Counted from the first letter of the stretch, positions 50,775 to 58,922 are shown. The stretch: DNA of 59,656 nt from Lachnospiraceae bacterium (GCA_017614155.1 JAGACK010000021.1:1-59656), one strand, 5' to 3'. Numbers and translations: made by a program. Notes: generated by a model from the letters alone, not told the origin.

Positions 50775-51290
50775 CTACAGTGTTTTTATAAATGATATAG
50801 CATTCTTAAGGTCACTAGTGCCTTTGGAAATGAAGAGCTTTGAACCGATGCCTTGCGCTAGCTCAAGTGCATATTCCTTTTCTTTGTCCTGAAACTCTTT
50901 TATCCCTTCAGGAGAGACATCTCTGCCGTCACGTTCTTTTCTGCGGGAAGCGATGACTTCAGGATCTTCCGTCAATAATATGATAGCGTCCGGCTTCAGC
51001 GTAGTGAAAGTTTCTGGAGGGATACGTGTAACTGCACCTTCTGCATTCAGGAGGCAGAAGTGCCCATCCAGGATAAAGTTTTGTTCAGACGAACGCAGTT
51101 CATTTACTGCGTCAAGCAGGTACTGCTGGTTATCATCTATGTCCGGAATAAGTTTATCGCTGGAGAAACCGGATTTTTTCTTCTCTGTTATCAAAGCACT
51201 TGCCGAGTAGGTGTTTATTGATACTTCGCGTTTAACCATGTCACAGAAGTAGGATTTCCCAACACCGTGGACTCCACTAATAAATATCAT
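50775..51290 (-). CDS. P-loop ATP/nucleotide-binding kinase-like protein
   Basis: A 171-residue cytosolic protein. FISGVHGVGKSYFC gives Walker A, LDGHFCLL the Walker B-like strand, and ILLTEDPEVIASRRKERDGRD resembles the LID/adenine region of adenylate-kinase-like enzymes. This suits a small nucleoside or RNA-end kinase rather than a AAA+ machine. Start at 51290 with AGAGG upstream; a frame extension to 51470 precedes the promoter and is rejected. It is first in the ATPase-GNAT-ASCH operon. Confidence 0.82.
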   Translation of the reverse strand: MIFISGVHGVGKSYFCDMVKREVSINTYSASALITEKKKSGFSSDKLIPDIDDNQQYLLDAVNELRSSEQNFILDGHFCLLNAEGAVTRIPPETFTTLKPDAIILLTEDPEVIASRRKERDGRDVSPEGIKEFQDKEKEYALELAQGIGSKLFISKGTSDLKNAISFIKTL

Positions 51291-51344
51291 GCCAAATACC
51301 TCTTGTATCGTGGTTAGAATGCACCATGAACAGTTCACTATGAC

Positions 51345-51373
51345 ATAATACCAGAAAACGGAGATTAATTCAA
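51345..51373 (-). promoter_or_regulatory. Predicted promoter of the ATPase-GNAT-ASCH operon
   Basis: Minus strand: TTGAAT (51368-51373), 17-bp spacer, TATTAT (51345-51350). It is back to back with the XRE promoter at 51413. Confidence 0.65.
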
Positions 51374-51412
51374 GTGAAAACCATATTTTTCGTGCGATTG
51401 CAAGATTGATCC

Positions 51413-51441
51413 TTGAATTTTCGAGATTTTGATGGTATATT
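51413..51441 (+). promoter_or_regulatory. Predicted promoter of the XRE gene
   Basis: TTGAAT (51413-51418), 17-bp spacer, TATATT (51436-51441). Its -35 is the same hexamer as the divergent promoter, 40 bp away. Confidence 0.6.
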
Positions 51442-51496
51442 AAAAGAGATGTAGTATAGGTGTGATTCATGAAAATGAAGATGGAGGTTTACATAC

Positions 51497-51748
51497 ATGG
51501 CTATCAGTTACAAAAATCTTTGGAAATTATTGATTGACAGAGATATGAAAAAGAAGGATCTTCAGCAATTAGCCGGTATTAGCGCTGCTTCCATAACCAA
51601 GCTTGGTAAGAATGAAAACGTTAATACAGAGATCATTGCGAAGATTTGTACGGCGCTGAAATGTGATGTCAGTGACATCATGGAAGTGATCCCGGATACA
51701 GAGGATTGTTACTATTCACAGCCGATGAAGGAGAAAGAAGAACTATGA
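51497..51748 (+). CDS. XRE/Cro-type regulator of a type I restriction locus, 3' end altered by IS66
   Basis: An 83-residue helix-turn-helix protein (KKDLQQLAGISAASITKLGKN). Such small regulators often precede type I modification genes, and an hsdM fragment lies 2.3 kb downstream. The native protein ended after VIPDTED: joining the sequence before the IS66 (to 51707) with that after it (from 54030) gives GAT then TAA. The insertion therefore removed the stop, and the last 13 residues (CYYSQPMKEKEEL) are encoded by the IS end. GGAGG lies before the ATG at 51497. DNA binding may be intact. Confidence 0.9.
   Translation: MAISYKNLWKLLIDRDMKKKDLQQLAGISAASITKLGKNENVNTEIIAKICTALKCDVSDIMEVIPDTEDCYYSQPMKEKEEL
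51700..51707. repeat. Left copy of IS66 target-site duplication
   Basis: AGAGGATT immediately before the left inverted repeat; an identical octamer stands at 54022-54029. IS66 elements make 8-bp duplications. Confidence 0.92.
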
Positions 51749-51757
51749 TTTTTGGGG

Positions 51758-53521
51758 TCAGGAAATAAGACGGGATTGACTGCCCGACATCAATTCCGTA
51801 AGAGTGTATGGGACTCCGCATGTAAGACGTGATAAGGCATCTGCTTCCAAAATATTGTAGATCCGACAGGTCTGCAGATATGTTCGTATTCTGGCAAAGT
51901 ACTTTGCACTTGTGATACTTATGTATTGACCAGAAACTTTTTGCTTTATTTTTGCTGGGCGCAGGTTTCTTTCGCTGAGGTTATTTGTTACGGGAATGGA
52001 GAAATCTGTCACCCATAGGAAGTAGTTATTCCGAAACTTCCTGATCCTTTTTATGAGGTTTCGATCATCTGCTTCAAAATAATGTCTGACTGTTTTCTTG
52101 TGTTCAATGTCAGCATTGGCAAGTATCTGATCAAGCTTTTTGTTGAACTCGTTTATATACTCTTTTTCGAATTCGGATCGTCCCTGTTCGATCAGGAGTT
52201 TGCGATCATGTATCGTTGAAGAAATCAGGTCCTTGAGGGCTAAAGCCCATGATAGACGGGATATATCATACAACTTTTGCAGGTCGCGCTGTAAGTGCTG
52301 GTTACATTCAACATTTGTAAAGTGGAAATCCTCGTTATAATTCATGACTACATGATCATGCATTACAACTGTTTCTTCCGGCAGGGCGGCGAGAATGGAG
52401 TCATCATCTATACTGGCCCGATCTTTCTTTTCGTGGGCTACAAACAGGGCGACATGCTCATTGCCATAGAAACGCAGACAGGCGCGCATTGTGTTGATGA
52501 AAATAACAGTGTCATCCCAGCATAGAAGTTTTGAGGTGATGCAGAACATGCGGACTTCCCGTTCAAAGCGATCAAGAGCGTCGTAAGCACGCTGCTGAAG
52601 TTTGCAGATAAAACCTTCAGATAAACTTATGGATCCATCGGTAATTCCTTCAATGATCCGCTTTGTCCGGCTGACGCTGACAAACCCGATATTGGTAAGT
52701 GAAAGAGCAAGTGCCTGGACATGACTGCCGTATTGGATGCTCTCTTTCAGGTTCAATGGTATTGGAGAGTGTACGATGTGTCCGCAGTCATCACACTGGT
52801 AGACATAGAAGAAGTTCCTCTTTTTTATGATACGGACCTCGTAATCCAGGACATCTTTTTCTCTTTTTTCAAGAAAGGTAAGAGAACTGCTTCCGCAGTC
52901 AGGACAGTTGTCGAGCCTAAACTCCTCGGTCTCATTTACCTCATCATCGGGGAAAGAGGAAAGGGAATGCTTTTTGTGTCCGGCCTGAGCACCACGCTTT
53001 TTCCCGGATTTTTCACGAGAGTTAGGGATGTGCTTTTTCTTTCCTATAGGAGTTTTACTTGTCGGGAGAGAACTGTTTGTGCTGTCCGTATCAGCTTTGG
53101 CTTTTTCTTTAAGAAGGGCTTCCTTCAGGGCATCGACCTGGGCAATGAGTTCGGCGTTTTCGCTTGCAGTGTTCTTTAATATGGCATTTAGCCGGGTTTC
53201 CAGATCCTCGCATTTGTCTTTGTAATACTGCAGCTCGTCTTTGAATGAGTCGAGTTCGATGACAGCGTCAGATGCGCTGGCATTAAAGGTTTCGCGGACT
53301 ATGACCTGCTGGCGGTAAAGATCTTTGTATCGTTTGAGTTCATTTTTCAGGTGCTGATTTTCCTGTGTCAGGCGGTTTATCGTCCGGATATGGCCAGCCT
53401 TTTCGGAATTTACGTATGTACCGCTGCTTAATTTCTCTACGGTCGATTTGAGCTGCCTGTTTTCACGCTGAAGGATAATCATTTCCTGGCGGCGTTTTTC
53501 ATAAGCTTCGTTGAGTGTCAT
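51758..53521 (-). CDS. IS66 family transposase (TnpC)
   Basis: A 587-residue transposase. An N-terminal coiled coil (about 1-150) is followed by a basic linker (TPIGKKKHIPN), a zinc finger (CPDCGS with CDDCGH), and the catalytic core. Likely acidic triad: Asp in CWDDTVIF, Asp in VVMHDHVVMNY, Glu in NNLSERNLRPAKIKQKVSG. That last motif is the IS66 hallmark. The frame is intact. Confidence 0.94.
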   Translation of the reverse strand: MTLNEAYEKRRQEMIILQRENRQLKSTVEKLSSGTYVNSEKAGHIRTINRLTQENQHLKNELKRYKDLYRQQVIVRETFNASASDAVIELDSFKDELQYYKDKCEDLETRLNAILKNTASENAELIAQVDALKEALLKEKAKADTDSTNSSLPTSKTPIGKKKHIPNSREKSGKKRGAQAGHKKHSLSSFPDDEVNETEEFRLDNCPDCGSSSLTFLEKREKDVLDYEVRIIKKRNFFYVYQCDDCGHIVHSPIPLNLKESIQYGSHVQALALSLTNIGFVSVSRTKRIIEGITDGSISLSEGFICKLQQRAYDALDRFEREVRMFCITSKLLCWDDTVIFINTMRACLRFYGNEHVALFVAHEKKDRASIDDDSILAALPEETVVMHDHVVMNYNEDFHFTNVECNQHLQRDLQKLYDISRLSWALALKDLISSTIHDRKLLIEQGRSEFEKEYINEFNKKLDQILANADIEHKKTVRHYFEADDRNLIKRIRKFRNNYFLWVTDFSIPVTNNLSERNLRPAKIKQKVSGQYISITSAKYFARIRTYLQTCRIYNILEADALSRLTCGVPYTLTELMSGSQSRLIS

Positions 53522-53527
53522 TGGAGA

Positions 53528-53842
53528 TCAAAGGTTCCTTTTGGATTTAAGTTTCTGGATCTCTTTGCGCAGGACAGAGTTTTCTTCTAAAAGACGCAGT
53601 ACTTCTGCCCTGAGCTCCTTGATGGTTTTAGGCATGACATACTCGCCCTCTTCGGGAACATAGCTGGGACTGCGTTTACGTCCGCGCCCGTCGGTCGGAA
53701 CAATTTCGCCGGTTGTTTCATCGACACGACCTATGAGTGTACGTTTGGAACGGGACTGTTTTTTCTCTTTGTCCCAGACATAAGTGGTTTCATAGGCGTA
53801 AGTTAATCCGGATCGTTTATCTTTGTTATACGTGATGGCCAT
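53528..53842 (-). CDS. IS66-associated accessory protein
   Basis: A 104-residue basic protein starting at 53842 with a perfect AAGGAGGTG. It begins with strands ending in DKEKKQSRSKRTLIGRVDE, similar to the N-terminal segment of several transposases, and closes with a Leu-zipper-like coil (LRAEVLRLLEENSVLRKEI). It is seven bases upstream of the transposase gene and probably assists it. It is not TnpA or TnpB. Confidence 0.75.
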   Translation of the reverse strand: MAITYNKDKRSGLTYAYETTYVWDKEKKQSRSKRTLIGRVDETTGEIVPTDGRGRKRSPSYVPEEGEYVMPKTIKELRAEVLRLLEENSVLRKEIQKLKSKRNL

Positions 53843-54021
53843 GTGGACACCTCCTTTCAAATCGTCATGTATAGTATAACACATGACGATATAAAAAGCA
53901 ATAGAAAAATGCCAAAAAACGCAGAAAAAATCTGACTTTTTAGCACTTTGCTCAAAGCAAAAAATCGTCACGTGATAAGAAGAATGATTTCAGAAAAGGC
54001 TGAAAGACTGTGAATAGTAAC

Positions 54022-54029
54022 AGAGGATT
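54022..54029. repeat. Right copy of IS66 target-site duplication
   Basis: AGAGGATT directly after the right inverted repeat, matching 51700-51707. Confidence 0.92.
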
Positions 54030-54125
54030 AAAAGGGATCGAATAAGTCCTGATTATGGGACATATAAAAGAATATGATTATGATGTCGGAGTATATCCGG
54101 CAGACAAACTTTGGAGGAAATATTA

Positions 54126-54959
54126 ATGACAGATGCAGAATTGAAACAGTTAAAAGACAACCTGTGGCATTCGGCGGATGTGCTTCGTGCCGGAGCTCAT
54201 CTTGCTGCAAATAAATATGGTCAACCGATACTTGGACTGATCTTCCTTCGCTATGCAGACATTCTGTTTAAGCAGCATAAAGATGAAATAGAAGCAGAGT
54301 ATAACAAGTTTAAGGGCGGACGTATGGAGAAATCCATCAAAGAGATCGCTATAGAGAAGTGTGGCTTCTTCCTGCCGGAATGTGCATATTACGATTATAT
54401 CAATGACGCTCCGGATGATGCTAATAAGGCAACCATAGTAAAGAAGGCAATGGAAGCTATAGAGGATGAGAATCCGAAGATGCTTGGCGTTCTTCCGAAG
54501 GAAGTGTATGCACAGCTGGTACCGGAAGAAGAGCCGGAGTTGTTATCCAACATCGTCAGGATATTCAAGGACATCCCGGAAAACTGCACGGTGGATATTT
54601 TCGGAGAAATCTATGAATACTTCCTTGGAAACTTTGCATTGGCAGAGGGTAAGGACGGCGGAACATTCTATACGCCTGCAACGGTCGTACGTTACATGGT
54701 AGAAGTACTTAATCCGGAACCGGGCGATAAAAAGTTCCTGGATCCTGCCTGTGGTTCGGGCGGCATGTTTGTCCAAGCGGCACGTTACATGCACAATCAT
54801 AATGCCAGTGAATCGGAACAGATGAAGTTCCGCTGCTATGGCGTGGAGAAAGAACCTGACACTGTAAAGCTGGCGAAGATGAATCTGCTATCCGTCTTCT
54901 ACAGACTGAGCAAAGTTATACTCGGATACATAATCGCCGAACCACTGATTGCTATTTAG
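54126..54959 (+). pseudogene. hsdM: Truncated type I restriction-modification methyltransferase (hsdM)
   Basis: The first 256 or so residues match HsdM: LKDNLWHSADVLRAGAH at the start, GTFYTPATVVRYMVE and the SAM-binding LDPACGSGGMFVQAARYM. After VEKEPDTVKLAKMNLL the family similarity stops and about 22 unrelated residues (SVFYRLSKVILG to the end) lead to a TAG. The catalytic NPPF motif and everything after it are missing, so no methylation is possible. The break at about 54897 marks the edge of the mobilizable element. Start at 54126 with GGAGG upstream. The rest of the gene may lie beyond the window. Confidence 0.88.
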
Positions 54960-55416
54960 TTTTATCAAGTATTTTTTTGCGTTTAGGATCCGTATGACTT
55001 CTTTTCATAATATTGATATATTCAAAAAGGTCGTTCCGTGCTGTATCATTTAACACAAAAAAGTCGGCTATGAGCTGGTCTATATGAGGTAATTCGGTGT
55101 AGTCAAAAATCTCTACAAGCTTTAAAGTTCGGTCAGAAAAATATGCCTTCTTCTGAAGGTTGATCATGAGCTTTTCATTATCCGATGGAAGTATCGGGAG
55201 AGTTTCTCCGGGTTCGTAAGGATTATCCTTGCATATCGAGTTGATCGGTATGTTGAGGATGTGAGATATTTTCAATGCCGTGTCGAATCTGACTGCGGTA
55301 TCCCTCTGAATAATTGAGTAAAGAGTAGTCGGCGCAATGCCGACTTTTTTTGCGAGTTCTTTTACGGTCATACCCTTTTCATCAAGTATATTCTTAAGAT
55401 TCTGTCCATATCCCAT
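54952..55416 (-). CDS. XRE-family repressor of the mobilizable element
   Basis: A 154-residue regulator: helix-turn-helix at the N-terminus (MTVKELAKKVGIAPTTLYSIIQRD) and a helical C-terminal part likely for dimerisation. GCAGG precedes the ATG. Its promoter and the divergent promoter carry three copies of a TACG-N5-CGTA type dyad, so I infer autorepression and control of the mobilization genes. Its stop overlaps the hsdM fragment by 8 bp. Confidence 0.88.
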   Translation of the reverse strand: MGYGQNLKNILDEKGMTVKELAKKVGIAPTTLYSIIQRDTAVRFDTALKISHILNIPINSICKDNPYEPGETLPILPSDNEKLMINLQKKAYFSDRTLKLVEIFDYTELPHIDQLIADFFVLNDTARNDLFEYINIMKRSHTDPKRKKILDKTK

Positions 55417-55440
55417 GATCGATACCTGCCTTTCGTAAAC

Positions 55441-55469
55441 AGTATATCATGATGCGCATCGATACGCAA
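55441..55469 (-). promoter_or_regulatory. Predicted promoter of the element repressor
   Basis: Minus strand: TTGCGT (55464-55469), 17-bp spacer, TATACT (55441-55446). Operator 1 covers its -35. Confidence 0.6.
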
Positions 55470-55561
55470 ACCGTAAAATTAAACAGATATTAAAATTATC
55501 GTATTGACATATTACGAAATGCGTACTATTATCAAAACGCGCCGGTACGAAATGAGTACTA
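55463..55561. promoter_or_regulatory. Three operator dyads of the element repressor
   Basis: Operator 1 TACGCAAACCGTA (55463-55475), operator 2 TACGAAATGCGTACTA (55513-55528), operator 3 TACGAAATGAGTACTA (55546-55561). Copies 2 and 3 differ at one of 16 bases. Operator 1 shares the TACG-N5-CGTA frame with 2. They overlap the -35 of one promoter, fill the spacer of the other, and lie downstream of it, which suits repression of both directions. Confidence 0.7.
55504..55532 (+). promoter_or_regulatory. Strong promoter of the mobilization genes
   Basis: TTGACA (55504-55509), 17-bp spacer, TATTAT (55527-55532). The spacer is occupied by operator 2. Confidence 0.75.
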
Positions 55562-55602
55562 CAAAATTATAGAGCACGAAAACGAGAAAGGAGGAGTCGG
55601 AT

Positions 55603-55701
55603 ATGTATCAGACTATCAGAAAAGGCGGTATCGGAGAACGAGCAGTGCCCATCTATTACCGTAATGTAATAGCGCACTTCTATATTCACCCGGGAGGGTG
55701 A
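55603..55701 (+). CDS. Predicted 32-residue peptide
   Basis: ATG at 55603 follows a perfect AAAGGAGGAG and the strongest promoter of the element; the frame ends with TGA at 55699-55701. The peptide is basic at its start (MYQTIRKGGIGERAVP) and aromatic later (YYRNVIAHFYIHPGG). A second GGGAGG and an ATG at 55704 follow at once. It could be a real small protein or a leader peptide that governs the structured region after it. Confidence 0.5.
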   Translation: MYQTIRKGGIGERAVPIYYRNVIAHFYIHPGG

Positions 55702-55709
55702 ATATGAAT

Positions 55710-55870
55710 CGCGGTCTCCGCTTCGCTCCGGTACGTCCAGAACCGAGGTCCACCGGACCTCGTGGACCGTGCCGGGAGCAGCTTATCCGACGCCCGAGCA
55801 TGGATAAGCATTCGGTGCTACGCGCCGTCAAGGGGCAAGCCCCTTGCGCTGCCTCCGGCAGCTATCCCCA
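55710..55870. other. G+C-rich structured region with three successive hairpins; oriT or leader-RNA candidate
   Basis: Three perfect stems follow each other: GGTCCAC/GTGGACC (55747-55753, 55762-55768), GCTTATCC/GGATAAGC (55781-55788, 55802-55809) and CAAGGGGC/GCCCCTTG (55829-55836, 55839-55846). G+C is much higher than around it. It lies 35 to 195 bp before the DUF3847-relaxase genes, the common place for an origin of transfer. A frame crosses it but the codons look unnatural. Confidence 0.55.
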
Positions 55871-55904
55871 GTGTAAACAATCATTTTTTGAAAGGAGCAC
55901 ATCA

Positions 55905-56237
55905 ATGGAAGAAAAAAGAAAGATTGACAAAGCAAAACAGGAGTATCGGCAGGGAGAGGAGAAACTGGATCAGGAACGGCACAGGCTTTCCAGACTGGAA
56001 CTGCGGGCAAAGTATCAGAAATCCCGGCATCGTGCCGACTATGATCCGGAATATGCTGCCCGTACTCACAGGCTATGTACCAAGGGCGGAGTGATTGAGC
56101 ATTTTTATCCGGAGACAAAGGATATGACTGAGCCGGAGTTTTATCAGATGATGGATAACCTCAATGCAAACGTCCTTGTGAGGAATCAGATTCTGGCGCA
56201 GATCACAACAGTACATTCGGAAAGGGGGAGCACATGA
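55905..56237 (+). CDS. DUF3847 mobilization-accessory protein
   Basis: A 110-residue, highly charged helical protein starting at 55905 after AAAGGAG. The first half is a coiled coil (DKAKQEYRQGEEKLDQERHR), the second has AARTHRLCTKGGVIEHFYPE, typical of DUF3847 proteins that stand before MobA/MobL relaxases. It may serve in relaxosome assembly. Its stop overlaps the relaxase ATG by 4 bp. Confidence 0.85.
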   Translation: MEEKRKIDKAKQEYRQGEEKLDQERHRLSRLELRAKYQKSRHRADYDPEYAARTHRLCTKGGVIEHFYPETKDMTEPEFYQMMDNLNANVLVRNQILAQITTVHSERGST

Positions 56238-57985
56238 ATATGGCACTTTATCATTTCAGTCTCGGACATATCAAGCGTACCACGGGACATACGGCGATAG
56301 CCGCTGCGGCGTATCGCTCGGGTGAAAAGCTGTATGACGCTTTTTATGGAGAGACGCAGGACTACAGCAGGAAAAAGGGAGTTATCACATCCATGATATA
56401 CGCTCCGGACTATGTGCCGGAAAGACTCCATGACCGTCAGACGCTGTGGACAGAGGTTGAGTATAACGAGAACCGTAAGGATGCCCAGCTTGCCTACAGC
56501 TTTGATATTGCCCTTCAGAACGAACTCACTATGAAAGAGAACATCGAATTGCTGGATACATTTGTCCGCGAGGAAATGGTGCCGCTTGGCATGATCGTTG
56601 ATGTGGCGATCCATGATCCGGACAAGGGTAAGCACGGAATCCCGAATCCACATGGTCATCTTACATCTCCTATCCGTCCGTTTTTAGAGAGCGGCATGTG
56701 GGGAGATAAGCAGCATCAGGAGTATGTTCTTGATGAGAACGGTGAGAAAATCCGTAAAACAAACGGAAAATATAAGACCATGGCTGTATCGAGTACCGGG
56801 TGGAACGATCCCGCGCTTTTGGAACACTGGCGCAGGCGCTGGGCGGAACTGGTCAATGCAAAATTTGAGGAGAAAGGTCTGTCCTGTCGTGTCGATCATC
56901 GGTCAAATGAGAAGCGAGGTATCGATGAGATCCCGCAGGTGCATGAGGGCAGTGCTGTCCGCCGGATGGAAGCCAGAGGGATTGTTACGGAGAAAGGAAG
57001 CTGGAACCGCTGGGTTAAGAAAACCAATGACGCGATCCGTCGTATCTTATCCGTCATCCGTGAGATATCCGATTGGATGAAGGAAATGCGCGAGGAAATC
57101 AGGCGGTTGGAAGAGCCTACCGTTGCGGATATGGTCATGAAGTATTATGACCATCGTAACGAGGTCGCACTCACCTATGATCACGGTATTCATACGGCAC
57201 AGAAAACGAACCTTAAACAGATGAATAAGGATTGCAACTACCTCATGAGTAACGGCATCACAACATCGGATGAACTGGAGGAACTGATAAAGAAAAAGAA
57301 AGATGCGGTATCCCAAAAAGAGGGCGTGATAAAAGATAAACGCGCGAAGGTAAAGGAATACCGGGATCGTCTTAAGTCGCTGGATAATTACGAGAAATAC
57401 AAGCCTGTATTTGAAGAGTCGCAGAGGAATTTTTTTAAGAGTAAAAATGCTGAATTCCAGAAGGCTCACCGCAATGAACTGAACCAGTACCACAAGGCGA
57501 AACGTGAGCTTGATCCTTATCTTGTAGACGGCAGTATGGAAGCTGCGAGAGAGTTATGGAATGAGAAAATCGATACTCTTAAGGCAGAGATAACGGAGGA
57601 TTTGAAGGACGAGGATCTTACACTGCTTAAGGATGAGATCGCGATTCTTAAAGACATCAAAAAAGCAATCGAATTCTGCGTTAATCCAAACGGCAGCTCC
57701 GGTGAAGGCAGTAACGATGGCGGAGAAGAGCCGGCGATGCTTGATAATAATTCGGAAGCAGAACAACAAAAAAAGCAGGCAGAAGAACAGGCACAGGCAG
57801 CCGCCAGACAGATGCAGTCAGAACAGCTTGCACGGCAGAACCATCAGAGTGCGCAGAAGAAACCGACCCGAGAACGTGCGTCAATACATGGGAAAATGGA
57901 TCATTATCAGAAACAGGTCGATGCTTATAAGGCGGAGCATTATAACACGCCCGGACATAAGCGCGAAGAGACAAATTTATCATAA
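56234..57985 (+). CDS. MobA/MobL-family relaxase (MOBQ)
   Basis: A 583-residue nicking enzyme for conjugal mobilization. The relaxase domain (1-235) begins MALYHFSLGHIKRTTGHTAIAAAAYRSGEKL, split here as LYHFSLGHIKR and TAIAAAAYRSGE, with the catalytic Tyr/His region and the metal-binding NPHGHLT (the MobA NPHxH motif). A long coiled coil (about 335-490) and a Gln/Ala-rich charged tail follow. It would cut at oriT, probably the structured region upstream, and rely on another element's secretion system, as no type IV genes are in view. Confidence 0.93.
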   Translation: MNMALYHFSLGHIKRTTGHTAIAAAAYRSGEKLYDAFYGETQDYSRKKGVITSMIYAPDYVPERLHDRQTLWTEVEYNENRKDAQLAYSFDIALQNELTMKENIELLDTFVREEMVPLGMIVDVAIHDPDKGKHGIPNPHGHLTSPIRPFLESGMWGDKQHQEYVLDENGEKIRKTNGKYKTMAVSSTGWNDPALLEHWRRRWAELVNAKFEEKGLSCRVDHRSNEKRGIDEIPQVHEGSAVRRMEARGIVTEKGSWNRWVKKTNDAIRRILSVIREISDWMKEMREEIRRLEEPTVADMVMKYYDHRNEVALTYDHGIHTAQKTNLKQMNKDCNYLMSNGITTSDELEELIKKKKDAVSQKEGVIKDKRAKVKEYRDRLKSLDNYEKYKPVFEESQRNFFKSKNAEFQKAHRNELNQYHKAKRELDPYLVDGSMEAARELWNEKIDTLKAEITEDLKDEDLTLLKDEIAILKDIKKAIEFCVNPNGSSGEGSNDGGEEPAMLDNNSEAEQQKKQAEEQAQAAARQMQSEQLARQNHQSAQKKPTRERASIHGKMDHYQKQVDAYKAEHYNTPGHKREETNLS

Positions 57986-58004
57986 GTGAAGGAGGAAATA
58001 TATC

Positions 58005-58490
58005 ATGTTGAAAGAACAAAACAGTAAGAGTAAGGAACGCTTAAGGCTTGAGGAACAGAGAGCCAAATATGAGCAGAAGCTTCGTGAACAGATCAAGAAG
58101 GACGAGAAGCGTCAGCGGGAACGCGAGAGGGCGTTAAAGTTGCTCATCGGGGAACTTTTTGTAAAGCATCTCCCCGATTACATGCTTTATGAGGAAGCAG
58201 AACTGGAGAGAATCGTTGCCGCAGCTATGGAGTCTGAGGATTGCAGGAGCATGATCGAACTGATCAGAGCAGAAGCGGAAGGTGCGACCGCCACAACCGA
58301 GCCTCAGTCGTTGAAGGATAAGCAGAAAGCAGAGGAGATCACCGAACCGGAAGATATGGGAAATGATGATGAATCGGATGAGGATGATCCCGCTTCTGAA
58401 GAAGATTTTGGAGAGGACGAAGGGGACGAAGAATCTGAAGAAGATGAGGATTCTTCTGATGAGCCTGACGACGAGGACGGCGAAGAGTAA
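58005..58490 (+). CDS. Charged accessory protein of the mobilizable element
   Basis: A 161-residue protein: basic coiled coil (KSKERLRLEEQRAKYEQK) in the first third, a short folded part (LLIGELFVKHLPDYMLYEEAEL), then about 60 mostly Asp/Glu/Ser residues. AGGAGG lies before the ATG, 19 bp after the relaxase. Function unknown; the acidic tail may mimic DNA. Confidence 0.7.
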   Translation: MLKEQNSKSKERLRLEEQRAKYEQKLREQIKKDEKRQRERERALKLLIGELFVKHLPDYMLYEEAELERIVAAAMESEDCRSMIELIRAEAEGATATTEPQSLKDKQKAEEITEPEDMGNDDESDEDDPASEEDFGEDEGDEESEEDEDSSDEPDDEDGEE

Positions 58491-58569
58491 TAGAATTTAC
58501 TACCAAAATGCTATCGGCGGCACAGACACCGAAATATAACAGCGACAGTGCAGGAAGGAGAGGAAATAT

Positions 58570-58806
58570 GTGGAACCTACGACAACATTCAATTATTATG
58601 ATGATCCCAAGGATAATCTTGCCTTCGAGCGCTGTGTTGAGGTCATGAGCAGACTGATGATGAAATACGGTCCGGCGCTGCTTGAAAAGATGGAAAGAGA
58701 AAAACTGGATGCTTTTATTCGGGCGGAGATAGAACCCGCTGCGGATAGTGTCAGACTTTCCAAGCGGTTACTCGGATACTGTCAGCTCATGAAGGACAGA
58801 AAGTAA
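58570..58806 (+). CDS. Small accessory protein with GTG start
   Basis: A 78-residue helical protein (FERCVEVMSRLMMKYGPALLEKM). The GTG at 58570 follows AGGAGAGG; an ATG at 58568 overlaps it in another frame and would give only a 26-codon peptide. No family recognised. Positioned with the mobilization genes. Confidence 0.65.
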   Translation: MEPTTTFNYYDDPKDNLAFERCVEVMSRLMMKYGPALLEKMEREKLDAFIRAEIEPAADSVRLSKRLLGYCQLMKDRK

Positions 58807-58860
58807 AGAGGCATATGATCCGATTATCACAAAAAAATGCAGATTTTCATACTTCACGCA

Positions 58861-58889
58861 TTGCCGTAAGAAGAGAAATATGTTATATT
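58861..58889 (+). promoter_or_regulatory. Predicted promoter of the 58923 XRE gene
   Basis: TTGCCG (58861-58866), 17-bp spacer, TATATT (58884-58889). The transcript should begin near 58896. Confidence 0.5.
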
Positions 58890-58922
58890 ATCCCTATGGC
58901 ATTGCGTGGAGGTGAAAGTAGC

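Larger units (their letters stand above)
51708..54021. mobile_element. Complete IS66-family element (ISBst12-like), 2314 bp
   Basis: Ends are fixed by perfect 14-bp inverted repeats, GTTACTATTCACAG (51708-51721) and its complement (54008-54021), flanked by the 8-bp duplication AGAGGATT. Inside are a 587-residue transposase and a 104-residue accessory frame, both minus strand. No TnpB is present, which fits the single-transposase ISBst12 subgroup. Fresh duplication and intact frames suggest recent insertion. Confidence 0.93.

Noticed and set aside
51749-54000. IS66 ends placed next to the transposase stop
   Set aside because: Better ends exist: perfect 14-bp inverted repeats at 51708 and 54021 with an 8-bp target duplication outside them.
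55698-55904. N-terminal extension of the DUF3847 protein through the hairpin block
   Set aside because: The extension is rich in Arg/Pro from the palindromic DNA, while the ATG at 55905 has a proper ribosome site and begins the family similarity.
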